64,000 bases of DNA, from NCBI RefSeq assembly GCF_034347425.1, contig NZ_CP133779.1, positions 2,108,001 through 2,172,000 on the forward strand, written 5' to 3'. Below, piece by piece: positions 26,525 to 34,711 of the stretch. The notes beneath the pieces are model-generated. The model did not search any database. It saw only the letters and a program-made list of their open reading frames with translations, and was not told the origin of the DNA. Both the position numbers and the translations under genes were made by a program. Numbering within the stretch: the first letter of the stretch is position 1; each line of letters opens with the position of its first letter. The DNA comes from Undibacterium sp. CCC3.4 (GTDB lineage Bacteria; Pseudomonadota; Gammaproteobacteria; Burkholderiales; Burkholderiaceae_D).

Positions 26525-26863
26525 TTAAGTGGAATGGCGTGGTGGTGTTGCGTTCATCCAAGAAAAGCGGCGCGGCTTGCTCGACTGGGGTAGTTGCGCA
26601 TCGATCAGCCCGGCCCATTGCTCCGATAATTGCAAGCAAGTGGCATGCAAGACGGGGGCTAAGTTAGGCAAGGCGGTCAGGGCTTTCAAGTGACGTTCAA
26701 TCACGGCGGCCAATTTGAGGCAGGCGCTGCTACCGTCGCTTTGCCGGGCATTGACGCTGTAATGCGACATCAGATGCAGTAGCGCCGAGACCAATAACTC
26801 GGGTTGCGTGCTGTGGCCGCTCGGCGTGCTGTTGAGTTGCTCGTTTGAATAAGCTAAGGACAT
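26525..26863 (-). CDS. Hypothetical protein in the hemP-bfd-tonB operon
   Basis: A 112-residue soluble, mainly helical protein with no signal peptide or metal motif. The core (LLVSALLHLMSHYSVNARQ ... LKLAAVIERHLKALTALPNLAPVLHATCLQLSEQW) looks like a small helical bundle. I do not recognise the family. Its position between hemP and bfd, with short gaps (36 and 15 bp), makes co-transcription and a role in haem/iron metabolism likely, by context only. Confidence 0.7.
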   Translation of the reverse strand: MSLAYSNEQLNSTPSGHSTQPELLVSALLHLMSHYSVNARQSDGSSACLKLAAVIERHLKALTALPNLAPVLHATCLQLSEQWAGLIDAQLPQSSKPRRFSWMNATPPRHST

Positions 26864-26899
26864 GGCGCTTCTCCCTGTGATGATGGTGCGGGCCTGAAT

Positions 26900-27106
26900 T
26901 CAGGCGGTCAGTATCAATTTGTTCAAGCGCGTAAGGCGCAGGTGGTAAATTTTTCCCTCGTGATCGATCTCAATTTCTCTTTCCCTTTGCATGAGTTCGC
27001 AGCTCTTGAGGCGCGGAATGCTGCCAGATATGCTGGGCCGGCACGGTTGTGGCGAGGCTGACGTCACATCGGGCTGGCAAGAAGAAGGGTGGCGCGCTTC
27101 GAGCAT
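26900..27106 (-). CDS. hemP: Hemin uptake protein HemP
   Basis: A 68-residue protein whose C-terminal half has the HemP core: SGSIPRLKSCELMQREREIEIDHEGKIYHLRLTRLNKLILT. The first 27 residues are a variable, Pro/Ser-rich lead. The ATG at 27106 has aggaga 5 nt upstream. HemP proteins promote haem uptake gene expression in other betaproteobacteria. It is first in an iron operon and is preceded by a Fur-like site. Confidence 0.9.
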   Translation of the reverse strand: MLEARHPSSCQPDVTSASPQPCRPSISGSIPRLKSCELMQREREIEIDHEGKIYHLRLTRLNKLILTA

Positions 27107-27122
27107 TCGATTCTCCTAAATC

Positions 27123-27145
27123 TAAATGATAACAATTCCTATTTA
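27123..27145 (-). promoter_or_regulatory. Fur-box-like site upstream of hemP
   Basis: taaatgataacaa-ttcctattta has outer arms taaat/attta and a GATAA core resembling the Fur consensus. It lies 17 bp upstream of hemP, where a Fur repressor would block the promoter. Supported by operon content (hemP, bfd, tonB); the match to consensus is partial. Confidence 0.5.
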
Positions 27146-27227
27146 GGATTATAAGCGCGAGCCGATATTTTGCAAGTGCTTTTTATAGGAACGGTCGATT
27201 TTTTGTGTTGGAGTGGTCGCCGCGACG

Positions 27228-27251
27228 AAAAAAAACCCGGCGAACCGGGTT
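27228..27251 (-). terminator. Terminator of psd
   Basis: aacccgg-cgaa-ccgggtt hairpin with eight A on its left side, which on the minus strand is a stem-loop followed by a run of eight T. It lies 22 bp past the psd stop. Confidence 0.88.
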
Positions 27252-27273
27252 GGATAGAGTAGTCAGGGGAGAT

Positions 27274-28119
27274 TCAGGCGCGTTGCGCCATCGCTTCGCC
27301 CATCACGACCGATTTTTCCGCCTGCCAAGCAGGATCGAACTGCGCGGCACCGGCCGGGAATAATAAGACCACGGTGGAGCCGAGCAGGAAGCGGCCCATT
27401 TCTTCACCTTGCTTTAATACGATCGCTTGATCGCGGTAATGCCACTCTTGGACTGCTTTGCGGCGTGGCGGGTTGATGATGCCATGCCATACCGTCGCCA
27501 TACTGCCGACGATGGTTGCACCAACCAGTGTCAGGACGAAGGGGCCGTGATCAGATTCAAAAAAACACACCACCCGTTCATTGCGCGCGAATAAGCCTGG
27601 TACGCCGCGGGCCGTGGTCGGATTGACCGAAAACAAGTCGCCCGGAACATAGACCATGCGGGTGAGTCTGCCATCGCAGGGCATATGGATGCGGTGGTAG
27701 TCGCGCGGGCTCAGGTAGATAGTGGCAAAGCTGCCGTTGGCATAGTTGGCCGCCGCTGCACTGTCGCCTCCGAGCAAGGCGGTGGCTGAGTACTGGTGGC
27801 CTTTGGCTTGAAAAATTTGCCCCTGCTCGATGGCGCCGAACTGGCTGATGGCCCCGTCGACCGGGCAGACCAGTGCGCTCTTGGCTAGCGGGCGGGCATC
27901 GGCACGCAGCGCGCGGGTGAAAAACTCATTGAAGCTGGCGTAGCTGGCAATATCAGGATTGGCTGCTTCCGCCATATTGACACGATAACGGCCGATAAAC
28001 CAAGTGATCAACTTGCTGGTGAGCACGCCTGCTTTGGCATTGGCAACTTTGCCGGCAAAGATAGTCAGCGCCTGTTTGGGCAAAAGGTATTGCGGTAGGA
28101 CGGCAAGTCGATCAGACAC
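27274..28119 (-). CDS. psd: Phosphatidylserine decarboxylase proenzyme
   Basis: A 281-residue type I PSD. It contains FNEFFTRALRADARPL, the VDGAISQFG strand and SPRDYHRIHMPCDG. The C-terminal LGST motif in GRFLLGSTVVLLF is where the chain self-cleaves to make the pyruvoyl cofactor. It converts phosphatidylserine to phosphatidylethanolamine at the inner membrane. I chose the GTG at 28119 because it gives the usual length and YLLPKQ start region; an ATG at 28200 would add 27 residues. Monocistronic with a strong terminator. Confidence 0.94.
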   Translation of the reverse strand: MSDRLAVLPQYLLPKQALTIFAGKVANAKAGVLTSKLITWFIGRYRVNMAEAANPDIASYASFNEFFTRALRADARPLAKSALVCPVDGAISQFGAIEQGQIFQAKGHQYSATALLGGDSAAAANYANGSFATIYLSPRDYHRIHMPCDGRLTRMVYVPGDLFSVNPTTARGVPGLFARNERVVCFFESDHGPFVLTLVGATIVGSMATVWHGIINPPRRKAVQEWHYRDQAIVLKQGEEMGRFLLGSTVVLLFPAGAAQFDPAWQAEKSVVMGEAMAQRA

Positions 28120-28356
28120 GGTAGAGGCCCTGTTGAGATATCGGTCGAGAATTATAACGTTGCGCGCCAGTAAAGCGCAGTTTTTGCTCTGTTTCTGCAC
28201 GAGAAAGCAGCGCAGTTGAGGTAGCTGTGGGTTTTGAATACGTTTTGCCTAAATGGTGTTTAGTTATAATCTATTGGATATTTAAAAATCATAGTGATAT
28301 GCTTTATGTCATCGCGGGTCGACGGCCCGTACCAACCGCCCACTAAGGAGATTTTT

Positions 28357-28905
28357 ATGAAAACTGTAGGTCAAAAATTAGACGCATTCAAAGTTACAGC
28401 AGCTAAGCCAGGTTTTAATCATCACGAAGAGAACGGCGTTTCCGCATTTGAAGACATCACCGAAGCCTCGTTCCCAGGCAAATGGAAAATCATTTATTTC
28501 TACCCGAAAGATTTCACTTTCGTTTGCCCAACAGAAATCGTTGAATTCGCTAAATTGACGAATGATTTCGCCGATCGCGATGCTATCCTCTTGGGTGGTT
28601 CGACCGATAATGAATTCTGCAAATTGGCATGGCGCCGTGAACATAAAGACCTCGACAAGCTCAATCACTATTCGTTTGGTGATTCCACCGGTTCCTTGGT
28701 TGACATGCTTGGCGTGCGCGATATCGCTGCCGGCGTTGCTTTGCGCGCGACTTTCATCGTCGATGCGGACAATGTCATTCAGCACGTTTCGGTGAATAAC
28801 CTCAACGTTGGTCGTAACCCAACTGAAATTTTGCGCATTCTTGATGGTTTGCAAACTGATGAACTGTGCCCATGCAATCGTAGCGTCGGCGGTTCTACAC
28901 TGTAA
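28357..28905 (+). CDS. ahpC: Peroxiredoxin (AhpC-type)
   Basis: A 182-residue 2-Cys peroxiredoxin. The peroxidatic cysteine is in FYPKDFTFVCPTE; the resolving cysteine is in the C-terminal DELCPCN. It reduces hydrogen peroxide and organic hydroperoxides. The ATG at 28357 has aaggag 7 nt upstream; the open frame from 28294 is leader. ahpD follows 67 bp on, so reduction is probably by AhpD-linked thiols rather than AhpF, as in actinobacterial AhpC/AhpD. It is closest to the AhpC/AhpE group paired with AhpD. Confidence 0.94.
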   Translation: MKTVGQKLDAFKVTAAKPGFNHHEENGVSAFEDITEASFPGKWKIIYFYPKDFTFVCPTEIVEFAKLTNDFADRDAILLGGSTDNEFCKLAWRREHKDLDKLNHYSFGDSTGSLVDMLGVRDIAAGVALRATFIVDADNVIQHVSVNNLNVGRNPTEILRILDGLQTDELCPCNRSVGGSTL

Positions 28906-28924
28906 GCAAGTAGCGAGTATGATG

Positions 28925-28946
28925 AAACCCGCTGCGGCGGGTTTTT
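28925..28946 (+). terminator. Terminator between ahpC and ahpD
   Basis: Stem aaacccgc / gcgggttt running into ttttt, 20 bp past ahpC. It would reduce ahpD expression relative to ahpC unless ahpD has its own promoter; only 27 bp remain before the ahpD start. Confidence 0.85.
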
Positions 28947-28972
28947 ATCTCACTAATAGATAGGAAAAAACT

Positions 28973-29491
28973 ATGGAATTCTTAAATTCAATTAAAAGTA
29001 AGATCCCTGATTATGCCAAGGATATTCGTCTCAATCTCGACGGCACCATCGCCCGTTCCAGCCTAGAAGGCAATGATGCCGTCGGTGTAGCGCTGGCAGC
29101 GGCCTTTGCGGCAAAAAGTAAGTTCATCATCGATGCGATACGCAGTAGTGATGCCATCAGTGCCGAAGAAATCCACGCGGCCCTGACTGCCGCCGCGCTC
29201 ATGGGCATGAATAATATCTGGTACCCGTATGTGGAAATGGCGGACGATGCCGATTTGAAAACCCAGGCTGCGCAATTGCGTATGAATGCCTATGCCACCA
29301 ATGGTGGGGTCGATAAGCGTCGCTTTGAAATGTATGCACTGGCAGCATCAATCGTCGGCAAATGCCACTTTTGCGTGAAATCACACTTCGAATTACTGCA
29401 AAAAGAAGGTATGTCGGTAACACAATTGCGTGATGTCGGCCGTATTGCTGCAGTAATTAATGCTGCTGCTCAAGTGATTGCAGCAGAATAA
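28973..29491 (+). CDS. ahpD: Alkyl hydroperoxidase AhpD
   Basis: A 172-residue all-helical protein of the AhpD/carboxymuconolactone decarboxylase fold with the redox motif CHFCVKSHFE near residue 130, which supplies the CxxC pair and the histidine of the proton relay. The N-terminal half (DYAKDIRLNLDGTI) matches AhpD. It reduces AhpC and has intrinsic peroxidase activity in relatives. Preceded by ataggaaaaaact as ribosome-binding site, downstream of ahpC. Confidence 0.94.
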   Translation: MEFLNSIKSKIPDYAKDIRLNLDGTIARSSLEGNDAVGVALAAAFAAKSKFIIDAIRSSDAISAEEIHAALTAAALMGMNNIWYPYVEMADDADLKTQAAQLRMNAYATNGGVDKRRFEMYALAASIVGKCHFCVKSHFELLQKEGMSVTQLRDVGRIAAVINAAAQVIAAE

Positions 29492-29516
29492 GTCTTAGTG
29501 CCTGAGCAGGCGGCGC

Positions 29517-30434
29517 TTATTTAACCGGGATCAGCGCTTTTTTGGCGCTGTGATTCGGGTCTTGGTATAACCAAGGCAGGACGAATTTCGTCATCTCGGA
29601 AGCCGCATGCACCGGTGCTTTAGCTTGATGCGCCACGGCGCTGCAAATGGCTTCGATCAGGCACAGGGCCGCACCTTCTGAGTTGGGTGAGAAGTGCCGC
29701 CGTGTCTGTGCATACAGCGTGACATTGGCCAGCGCCGCCAGCGGCGAACTCGGGGCATCCGTCAGTGCCAAGATAGGGACATGCTTTTCATGCAATTGGC
29801 GCAAGATGGTCACGACATCTTCGGCATAGCGTGGAAAGGAAATGCCGATGATCAAATCGCGCTCGGTGTATTTGAACAATTGCCGTGCCACGGTGGATGG
29901 CCCGCCGCTGCCTATGGTCGATTGCACAGTAGTGCAAAACGGATCAAGATTATGTGCCATCAAACCGCCGAGGAAGGCGCTGGCACCGTAGCCGACGATG
30001 TAGATGCGTTCGGCATTGAGTATCATGCGTACCGCTTGATTGCATAAATCGGTATCGAGGGCGCGCCGTGTCGCTTCTAAATTCGCCAAATCTTCATTGA
30101 GCGAACCGGCGATAATTTCGGTACTGCTGGCCGGACGGTTGACTTCGCTGCGCAAATTATCGATCGGTGCCAACATGGCTTCAAACCCACACACCAATTC
30201 GGCCCGAAATTGCGGATAACCTTCGAAGCCAAGCGCGCGCGCAAAGCGGTTCGCGGTCGCCACAGAGATGCCGACGGCATTGGCGAGTTCATCAATCGAC
30301 ATCGTGGCAGAACGAAACACATTGGACAGTACATAGTCCGCCGTTTTTTTATGCGCTTTCGACAAGTTCATGTAGACCTTGCCTATACGGACGTTGACTG
30401 TGCCACCAAGGGCGTTGGTATCTGGGCGATTCAT
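29517..30434 (-). CDS. MurR/RpiR family transcriptional regulator
   Basis: A 305-residue regulator: an N-terminal helix-turn-helix (MSIDELANAVGISVATANRFARALGFEGYPQFR) and a C-terminal SIS sugar-phosphate-binding domain (ERIYIVGYGASAFLGGLMAH, LIIGISFPRYAEDVVTI). Such proteins sense phosphosugars and control sugar or amino-sugar catabolism (HexR, RpiR, MurR). No target operon adjoins it; it converges on ahpD. Effector unknown. Confidence 0.92.
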   Translation of the reverse strand: MNRPDTNALGGTVNVRIGKVYMNLSKAHKKTADYVLSNVFRSATMSIDELANAVGISVATANRFARALGFEGYPQFRAELVCGFEAMLAPIDNLRSEVNRPASSTEIIAGSLNEDLANLEATRRALDTDLCNQAVRMILNAERIYIVGYGASAFLGGLMAHNLDPFCTTVQSTIGSGGPSTVARQLFKYTERDLIIGISFPRYAEDVVTILRQLHEKHVPILALTDAPSSPLAALANVTLYAQTRRHFSPNSEGAALCLIEAICSAVAHQAKAPVHAASEMTKFVLPWLYQDPNHSAKKALIPVK

Positions 30435-30739
30435 GAAGATCCGTTGTGTGCGCTGTATGAAAAATACTAATGTAATTCCATCATGTCAATGTGTCATTCG
30501 GTCGAGCAAGTGGACTTGCTTTAATTCAATTGTGACATGCGTTGAGCTGAATATTTATCCGAAATATCGCTAATAGTGTAAATTATATTACATTCGAACT
30601 CGATAAACAGCGCAAAACACGCAAGTTTATCCGGCATACGATACACCAGTCTGCTGCGCTTGCGTAGATAAATTGTGACATTGTGTCTACTTGCAAATGC
30701 ATACAAGCGGTGTATCGGTGTGATCAACAGCGCTCCGTT
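30435..30739. other. Intergenic region upstream of the RpiR-family gene
   Basis: A/T-rich, especially 30570-30600, with no supported gene. It must hold the minus-strand promoter of the regulator; I could not assign it. No terminator for mnmA is evident at the right position. Confidence 0.35.
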
Positions 30740-31837
30740 TCAGAGTCCGACGGCGTGGATAATGCCACCACCCAAGCAGACCTCACCATCATACAAGACG
30801 GCAGATTGCCCCGGAGTGACGGCCCATTGGTTTGTCTCGAAATGTAAGGCAAAACGATCTTCATCAGCGCCGAAGGTGCAGGCCATATCAGCCTGACGGT
30901 AGCGTGTTTTAGCCGCCAAGGCCGCTTGTTGCGGCGCATGTCCGGCCACCCAGCTTACTTGCCGGGCTTCCAAATCTGTCGATAATAGCCAAGGATGTTC
31001 ATGACCTTGCACGGCGTACAAGGTGTTGGCCGCAATATCCTTGCGTGCCACATACCAAGCATCGCTACTGCCGTCGGCGTTTTGATGTGATTTGATGCCG
31101 CCTATCCCTATGCCTTTGCGCTGTCCCAAGGTGTAAAAACTCAAACCGACGTGCTGACCGATCAATTGCCCTTCAGGTGTACGGATATCGCCCGGCTGAT
31201 AGGACAGGTAACGGTTGAGGAATTCGCGGAACGGGCGCTCGCCGATGAAGCAAATACCCGTTGAATCTTTTTTCGTGGCATTCGGCAGGCGTAATTGTTC
31301 GGCAATCTTGCGCACTTCGGTCTTGTGGATTTCACCGAGCGGAAAGAGGGTATTGGCCAGTTGTTGCTGGTTCAAACGGTGCAGGAAATAGCTTTGGTCT
31401 TTACTGGCATCCAAGGCTTTCAGCAATTGAAATTCACCATTGACTTCACGCACTCGGGCGTAGTGGCCGGTAGCGATGTAATCGGCACCGAGTTGCATGG
31501 CGTGATCGAGGAAGGCTTTGAATTTGATTTCTGCATTGCACAGCACATCGGGATTCGGGGTGCGACCGGCTTGGTATTCGCGCAGAAATTCGGCAAACAC
31601 CCGATCTTTATATTCGCTGGCAAAATTGACGGCTTCGATATCGACCCCGAGCACGTCGGCCACGCTGACCGCATCGATCCAGTCTTGCCGAGTCGAGCAG
31701 TACTCGCTGTCGTCATCATCTTCCCAGTTTTTCATGAACAGGCCGATGACTTCATAGCCTTGTTCTTTGAGTAGCCACGCCGATACCGATGAATCAACGC
31801 CACCCGACATGCCTATCACGACTCTTTTTTTACGCAT
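30740..31837 (-). CDS. mnmA: tRNA-specific 2-thiouridylase MnmA
   Basis: A 365-residue enzyme with the N-terminal PP-loop [20 protein letters not shown], the catalytic cysteine in [12 protein letters not shown] near residue 100, the second cysteine in TGICFIGER, and a C-terminal beta-barrel. It adds sulfur to U34 of Lys, Glu and Gln tRNAs. The ATG at 31837 overlaps the nudJ stop as TAATG, so the two are translationally coupled. A longer frame to 31981 lies inside nudJ and is not used. The nudJ-mnmA order is the same as in E. coli. Confidence 0.97.
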   Translation of the reverse strand: MRKKRVVIGMSGGVDSSVSAWLLKEQGYEVIGLFMKNWEDDDDSEYCSTRQDWIDAVSVADVLGVDIEAVNFASEYKDRVFAEFLREYQAGRTPNPDVLCNAEIKFKAFLDHAMQLGADYIATGHYARVREVNGEFQLLKALDASKDQSYFLHRLNQQQLANTLFPLGEIHKTEVRKIAEQLRLPNATKKDSTGICFIGERPFREFLNRYLSYQPGDIRTPEGQLIGQHVGLSFYTLGQRKGIGIGGIKSHQNADGSSDAWYVARKDIAANTLYAVQGHEHPWLLSTDLEARQVSWVAGHAPQQAALAAKTRYRQADMACTFGADEDRFALHFETNQWAVTPGQSAVLYDGEVCLGGGIIHAVGL

Positions 31838-32298
31838 TATTTCGGTCCGAGTGCGCTGGGATGGGTAAACAAGAGCGACAGCGGGGCGCGTTTCCCGCGT
31901 AAAAAATCGTCTATGCATTGTAAGACCAGCGGGCTGCGATGGCGGTGTTCGCAATCGAGGATCTCGTGGTAACTCATCCACAAGGCGCGCACGATGCCGC
32001 TGTCGAGCGGGAGACCAAGGGCCGCACCGACTTCACCAGTGAAGGCAAAGCGCAGATAGGTTTGCTCGTCGGAGTGCGACAGGTAGGTACCGATGAGGGC
32101 GGTGGGCGTGAAGTCGTGCGCGCTCTCTTCCAGAGTTTCGCGGATTACGGCTTGTTCCAAGGATTCACCGGCTTCCAGATGACCGGCCGGTTGGTTGAAA
32201 CGCAAGCCCTCAGGCGTTTCTTCTTCTATCATCAGAAAACGATGATCTCTTTCAATAATTGCAGCCACGGTAACGGCTGGTTTCCAAATAAGTGACAT
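31837..32298 (-). CDS. nudJ: Nudix hydrolase, NudJ-like
   Basis: A 153-residue protein with a complete Nudix box, [21 protein letters not shown], at about residues 39-60. The N-terminus ([22 protein letters not shown]) matches NudJ, a phosphatase acting on thiamin pyrimidine and nucleoside diphosphates/triphosphates. Coupled by a 1-nt overlap to mnmA, as in enterobacteria, which supports the NudJ assignment. Confidence 0.88.
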   Translation of the reverse strand: MSLIWKPAVTVAAIIERDHRFLMIEEETPEGLRFNQPAGHLEAGESLEQAVIRETLEESAHDFTPTALIGTYLSHSDEQTYLRFAFTGEVGAALGLPLDSGIVRALWMSYHEILDCEHRHRSPLVLQCIDDFLRGKRAPLSLLFTHPSALGPK

Positions 32299-32750
32299 AA
32301 CTTCTTTCTCGTAGCCCTATATTTTACTTTGTCGTCAAAATTTGTGTGGCAAACCAGCAAATTTGTCAGCAAATTAGTGCGTGCAGATTTGCTGCTTGTC
32401 TTGCTAATTGCCCAGTAAATGAGCACAGTGGGTGACTTTTGGTCCGTGCTTTATTATCCAGTTTTTTTATACAACATTGTTTATAAAGGGAAATATATTT
32501 TTTTCTATTAATTTTCAGGGATCTTTTCTCGTGCACCGAAGTGGTGAATAAAAAAATTCAGTAAAAAACGAACGGTTGTGCTAAAAAACATTTTACGTGT
32601 AATATCGTTGTCGAATACTAAATGTAAGATCCCAGTAAGAAATATTCGTTCACGCCAAGCCGCCCTGATGGCGAGTCGTTCATCGACGCCTGAGCGCAGA
32701 CTGCTGGTATCCATGCCAAAAGAATTTATTGACTGTCAGGGAGTACATCT
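32299..32750. other. A/T-rich intergenic region upstream of pntAA
   Basis: 452 bp without a supported gene. It is A/T-rich from 32440 to 32640. A possible promoter is ttgtgc - 18 nt - TAATAT near 32575-32605. ggag at 32740 is the ribosome-binding site of pntAA. Both nudJ (minus) and pntAA (plus) should be transcribed from here. Confidence 0.4.
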
Positions 32751-33869
32751 ATGAAAATCGGCATTCCCGCCGAGACCCGGCCCGGCGAAACACGTGTCGC
32801 GGCCACCCCGGAAACTATTAAGAAGTACATTGCGGCTAAGCATGTCGTGATCGTACAAGCCGGCGCCGGTATCGCTGCCAGTATTACTGATGAGGCGTAT
32901 CTGGCCGCTGGTGCCCAAATCGGCAGCGCGGCAGAGGTATTTGCCGCCGAATTGCTGCTCAAGGTGCGCGCACCGGATGCGAACGAACGGACTTTGATCA
33001 AGTCCGGCACGGTCGTCGTCGGCATGCTCAACCCGTTTGATGCCGACAATCTCGCAGCCATGGCGACACACGGCTTGACTGCGTTCGCCCTCGAAGCCGC
33101 GCCGCGCATTACCCGCGCGCAGGCTATGGATGTGCTGTCTTCACAAGCCAACATCGCCGGTTATAAGGCAGTCATGATGGCGGCCAACACCTATCAACGC
33201 TTCATGCCTATGCTGATGACGGCTGCCGGTACCGTGAAAGCGGCACGCGTGCTGATCATGGGCGTCGGGGTAGCCGGTTTGCAAGCGATCGCCACGGCCA
33301 AGCGCCTGGGCGCAGTGATCGAGGCCTCGGATGTGCGCCCACCGGTAAAAGAGCAGGTGGAGTCACTCGGTGCCAAATTCATCGATGTGCCCTACGAAAC
33401 CGATGAAGAGCGTGAAATCGCCAAAGGCAGCGGCGGCTATGCGCGCTCGATGCCGGCGGCGTGGATGGAACGGCAGGCGGCCTTGGTGCATGAACGGGCC
33501 AAGCAAGCCGATATCATCATCACGACCGCCCTGATACCGGGACGGAAAGCGCCGCTGCTGATTTCCGAAGAGACGGTCATGGCAATGAAGCCGGGTTCGG
33601 TAATTGTCGATATGGCGGTTGAGCAGGGCGGTAATTGCCCCTTGTCCGAACTCGATAAAATCGTCACCAAGCATGGCGTGCATATCGTCGGCATAGCCAA
33701 TTTGGCGACGCTGGTGGCGGCCGACGCTTCGGCTTTGTATGCGCGCAATGTGCTCGACTTCCTCAAGCTCATCGTCGATAAAGAGGCGGCTTTGGCCATC
33801 AACCGCGACGATGAAATCATCGCCGCTACGCTGATGTGCCACGCCGGCGAAGTCTGTAAGAAGTCATAG
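32751..33869 (+). CDS. pntAA: NAD(P) transhydrogenase subunit alpha part 1
   Basis: A 372-residue NAD(H)-binding domain I protein starting MKIGIPAETRPGETRVAATPE. The Rossmann stretch is VLIMGVGVAGLQAIATAKRLGA near residue 168, and the mobile loop region near 230 includes GGYARSMPAAW. It binds NAD(H) on the cytoplasmic side and transfers hydride to domain III (PntB), driven by proton entry through the membrane domain. This is the split-alpha form, with the membrane helices in separate pntAB. panD is placed between the two alpha genes. Confidence 0.96.
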   Translation: MKIGIPAETRPGETRVAATPETIKKYIAAKHVVIVQAGAGIAASITDEAYLAAGAQIGSAAEVFAAELLLKVRAPDANERTLIKSGTVVVGMLNPFDADNLAAMATHGLTAFALEAAPRITRAQAMDVLSSQANIAGYKAVMMAANTYQRFMPMLMTAAGTVKAARVLIMGVGVAGLQAIATAKRLGAVIEASDVRPPVKEQVESLGAKFIDVPYETDEEREIAKGSGGYARSMPAAWMERQAALVHERAKQADIIITTALIPGRKAPLLISEETVMAMKPGSVIVDMAVEQGGNCPLSELDKIVTKHGVHIVGIANLATLVAADASALYARNVLDFLKLIVDKEAALAINRDDEIIAATLMCHAGEVCKKS

Positions 33870-33953
33870 AAGTAAATCTTGCCGGAAAACATAGAGGTTT
33901 TGCCGGCATGGTCGTACATTTTTTAGAAACACGTATCAGAAGGTAGAACACCC

Positions 33954-34316
33954 ATGCAAAGAAATATGCTCCGCGCCAAAATTCATCGCGCCACTGTCAC
34001 CCAGTGCGATCTCCACTATGAAGGTTCATGTGGAATTGATGAAGATTTGCTCGATGCTGCCGATATCACGGAACACGAACAGATCGAGCTCTACAACGTC
34101 ACCAACGGTGAGCGCTTCTCCACCTATGCCATTCGTGGCAAACGCGGCAGCGGCGAAATTTCGCTCAATGGCGCGGCGGCCCGCCGAGTTCAGCTCGGCG
34201 ATCTGATGATTATTTGTACTTACGCGCCGATGACAGAAGAAGAAGCGCGCACTTACAAACCGAAGGTGGTGTTTGTTAACGCTAAGAATCAGATCAGCAG
34301 TCTTAAGGAGTATTAA
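33954..34316 (+). CDS. panD: Aspartate 1-decarboxylase
   Basis: A 120-residue proenzyme of normal length ([20 protein letters not shown] start). The self-cleavage site is Gly24-Ser25 in HYEGSCG, generating the pyruvoyl group. Conserved [15 protein letters not shown] follows. It makes beta-alanine for pantothenate and CoA. It is unusually placed inside the transhydrogenase operon, 84 bp after pntAA and 80 bp before pntAB. The other pan genes are not in the window. Confidence 0.96.
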   Translation: MQRNMLRAKIHRATVTQCDLHYEGSCGIDEDLLDAADITEHEQIELYNVTNGERFSTYAIRGKRGSGEISLNGAAARRVQLGDLMIICTYAPMTEEEARTYKPKVVFVNAKNQISSLKEY

Positions 34317-34396
34317 GGAGTATTCAATCGGCCAGTCGGCCTTGCTGCCGGCGCCTGGTTTTGCATGTCGCATATCCCGATAACAGAGAGGACATC

Positions 34397-34711
34397 ATGG
34401 AAGTCAGTCATACCCTTACCAATCTCATCATTTTTGTGCTGGCAATTTATGTCGGCTACCACGTGGTGTGGACGGTTACGCCCGCTTTGCATACGCCTTT
34501 GATGGCGGTGACCAATGCGATTTCAGCCATTATCATCGTCGGTGCCATGCTCGCTGCCGGCCTTACCGAAGGCTTGTTGGCGCAAGTGATGGGCACCTTG
34601 GCCGTCGCCTTGGCGGCCGTCAATGTGTTCGGCGGTTTTTTGGTGACCCAGCGCATGCTGGAAATGTTCAAGAAAAAAGAGCCGAAAAGCACGACCAAGG
34701 AGATTAAATAA
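34397..34711 (+). CDS. pntAB: NAD(P) transhydrogenase subunit alpha part 2
   Basis: A 104-residue membrane protein with three helices ([45 protein letters not shown]). These are the membrane part of the alpha subunit that helps form the proton channel with PntB. The ATG at 34397 is preceded by gagagga; the open frame from 34361 would add an untypical lead. Its stop overlaps the pntB start as TAATG. Confidence 0.94.
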   Translation: MEVSHTLTNLIIFVLAIYVGYHVVWTVTPALHTPLMAVTNAISAIIIVGAMLAAGLTEGLLAQVMGTLAVALAAVNVFGGFLVTQRMLEMFKKKEPKSTTKEIK

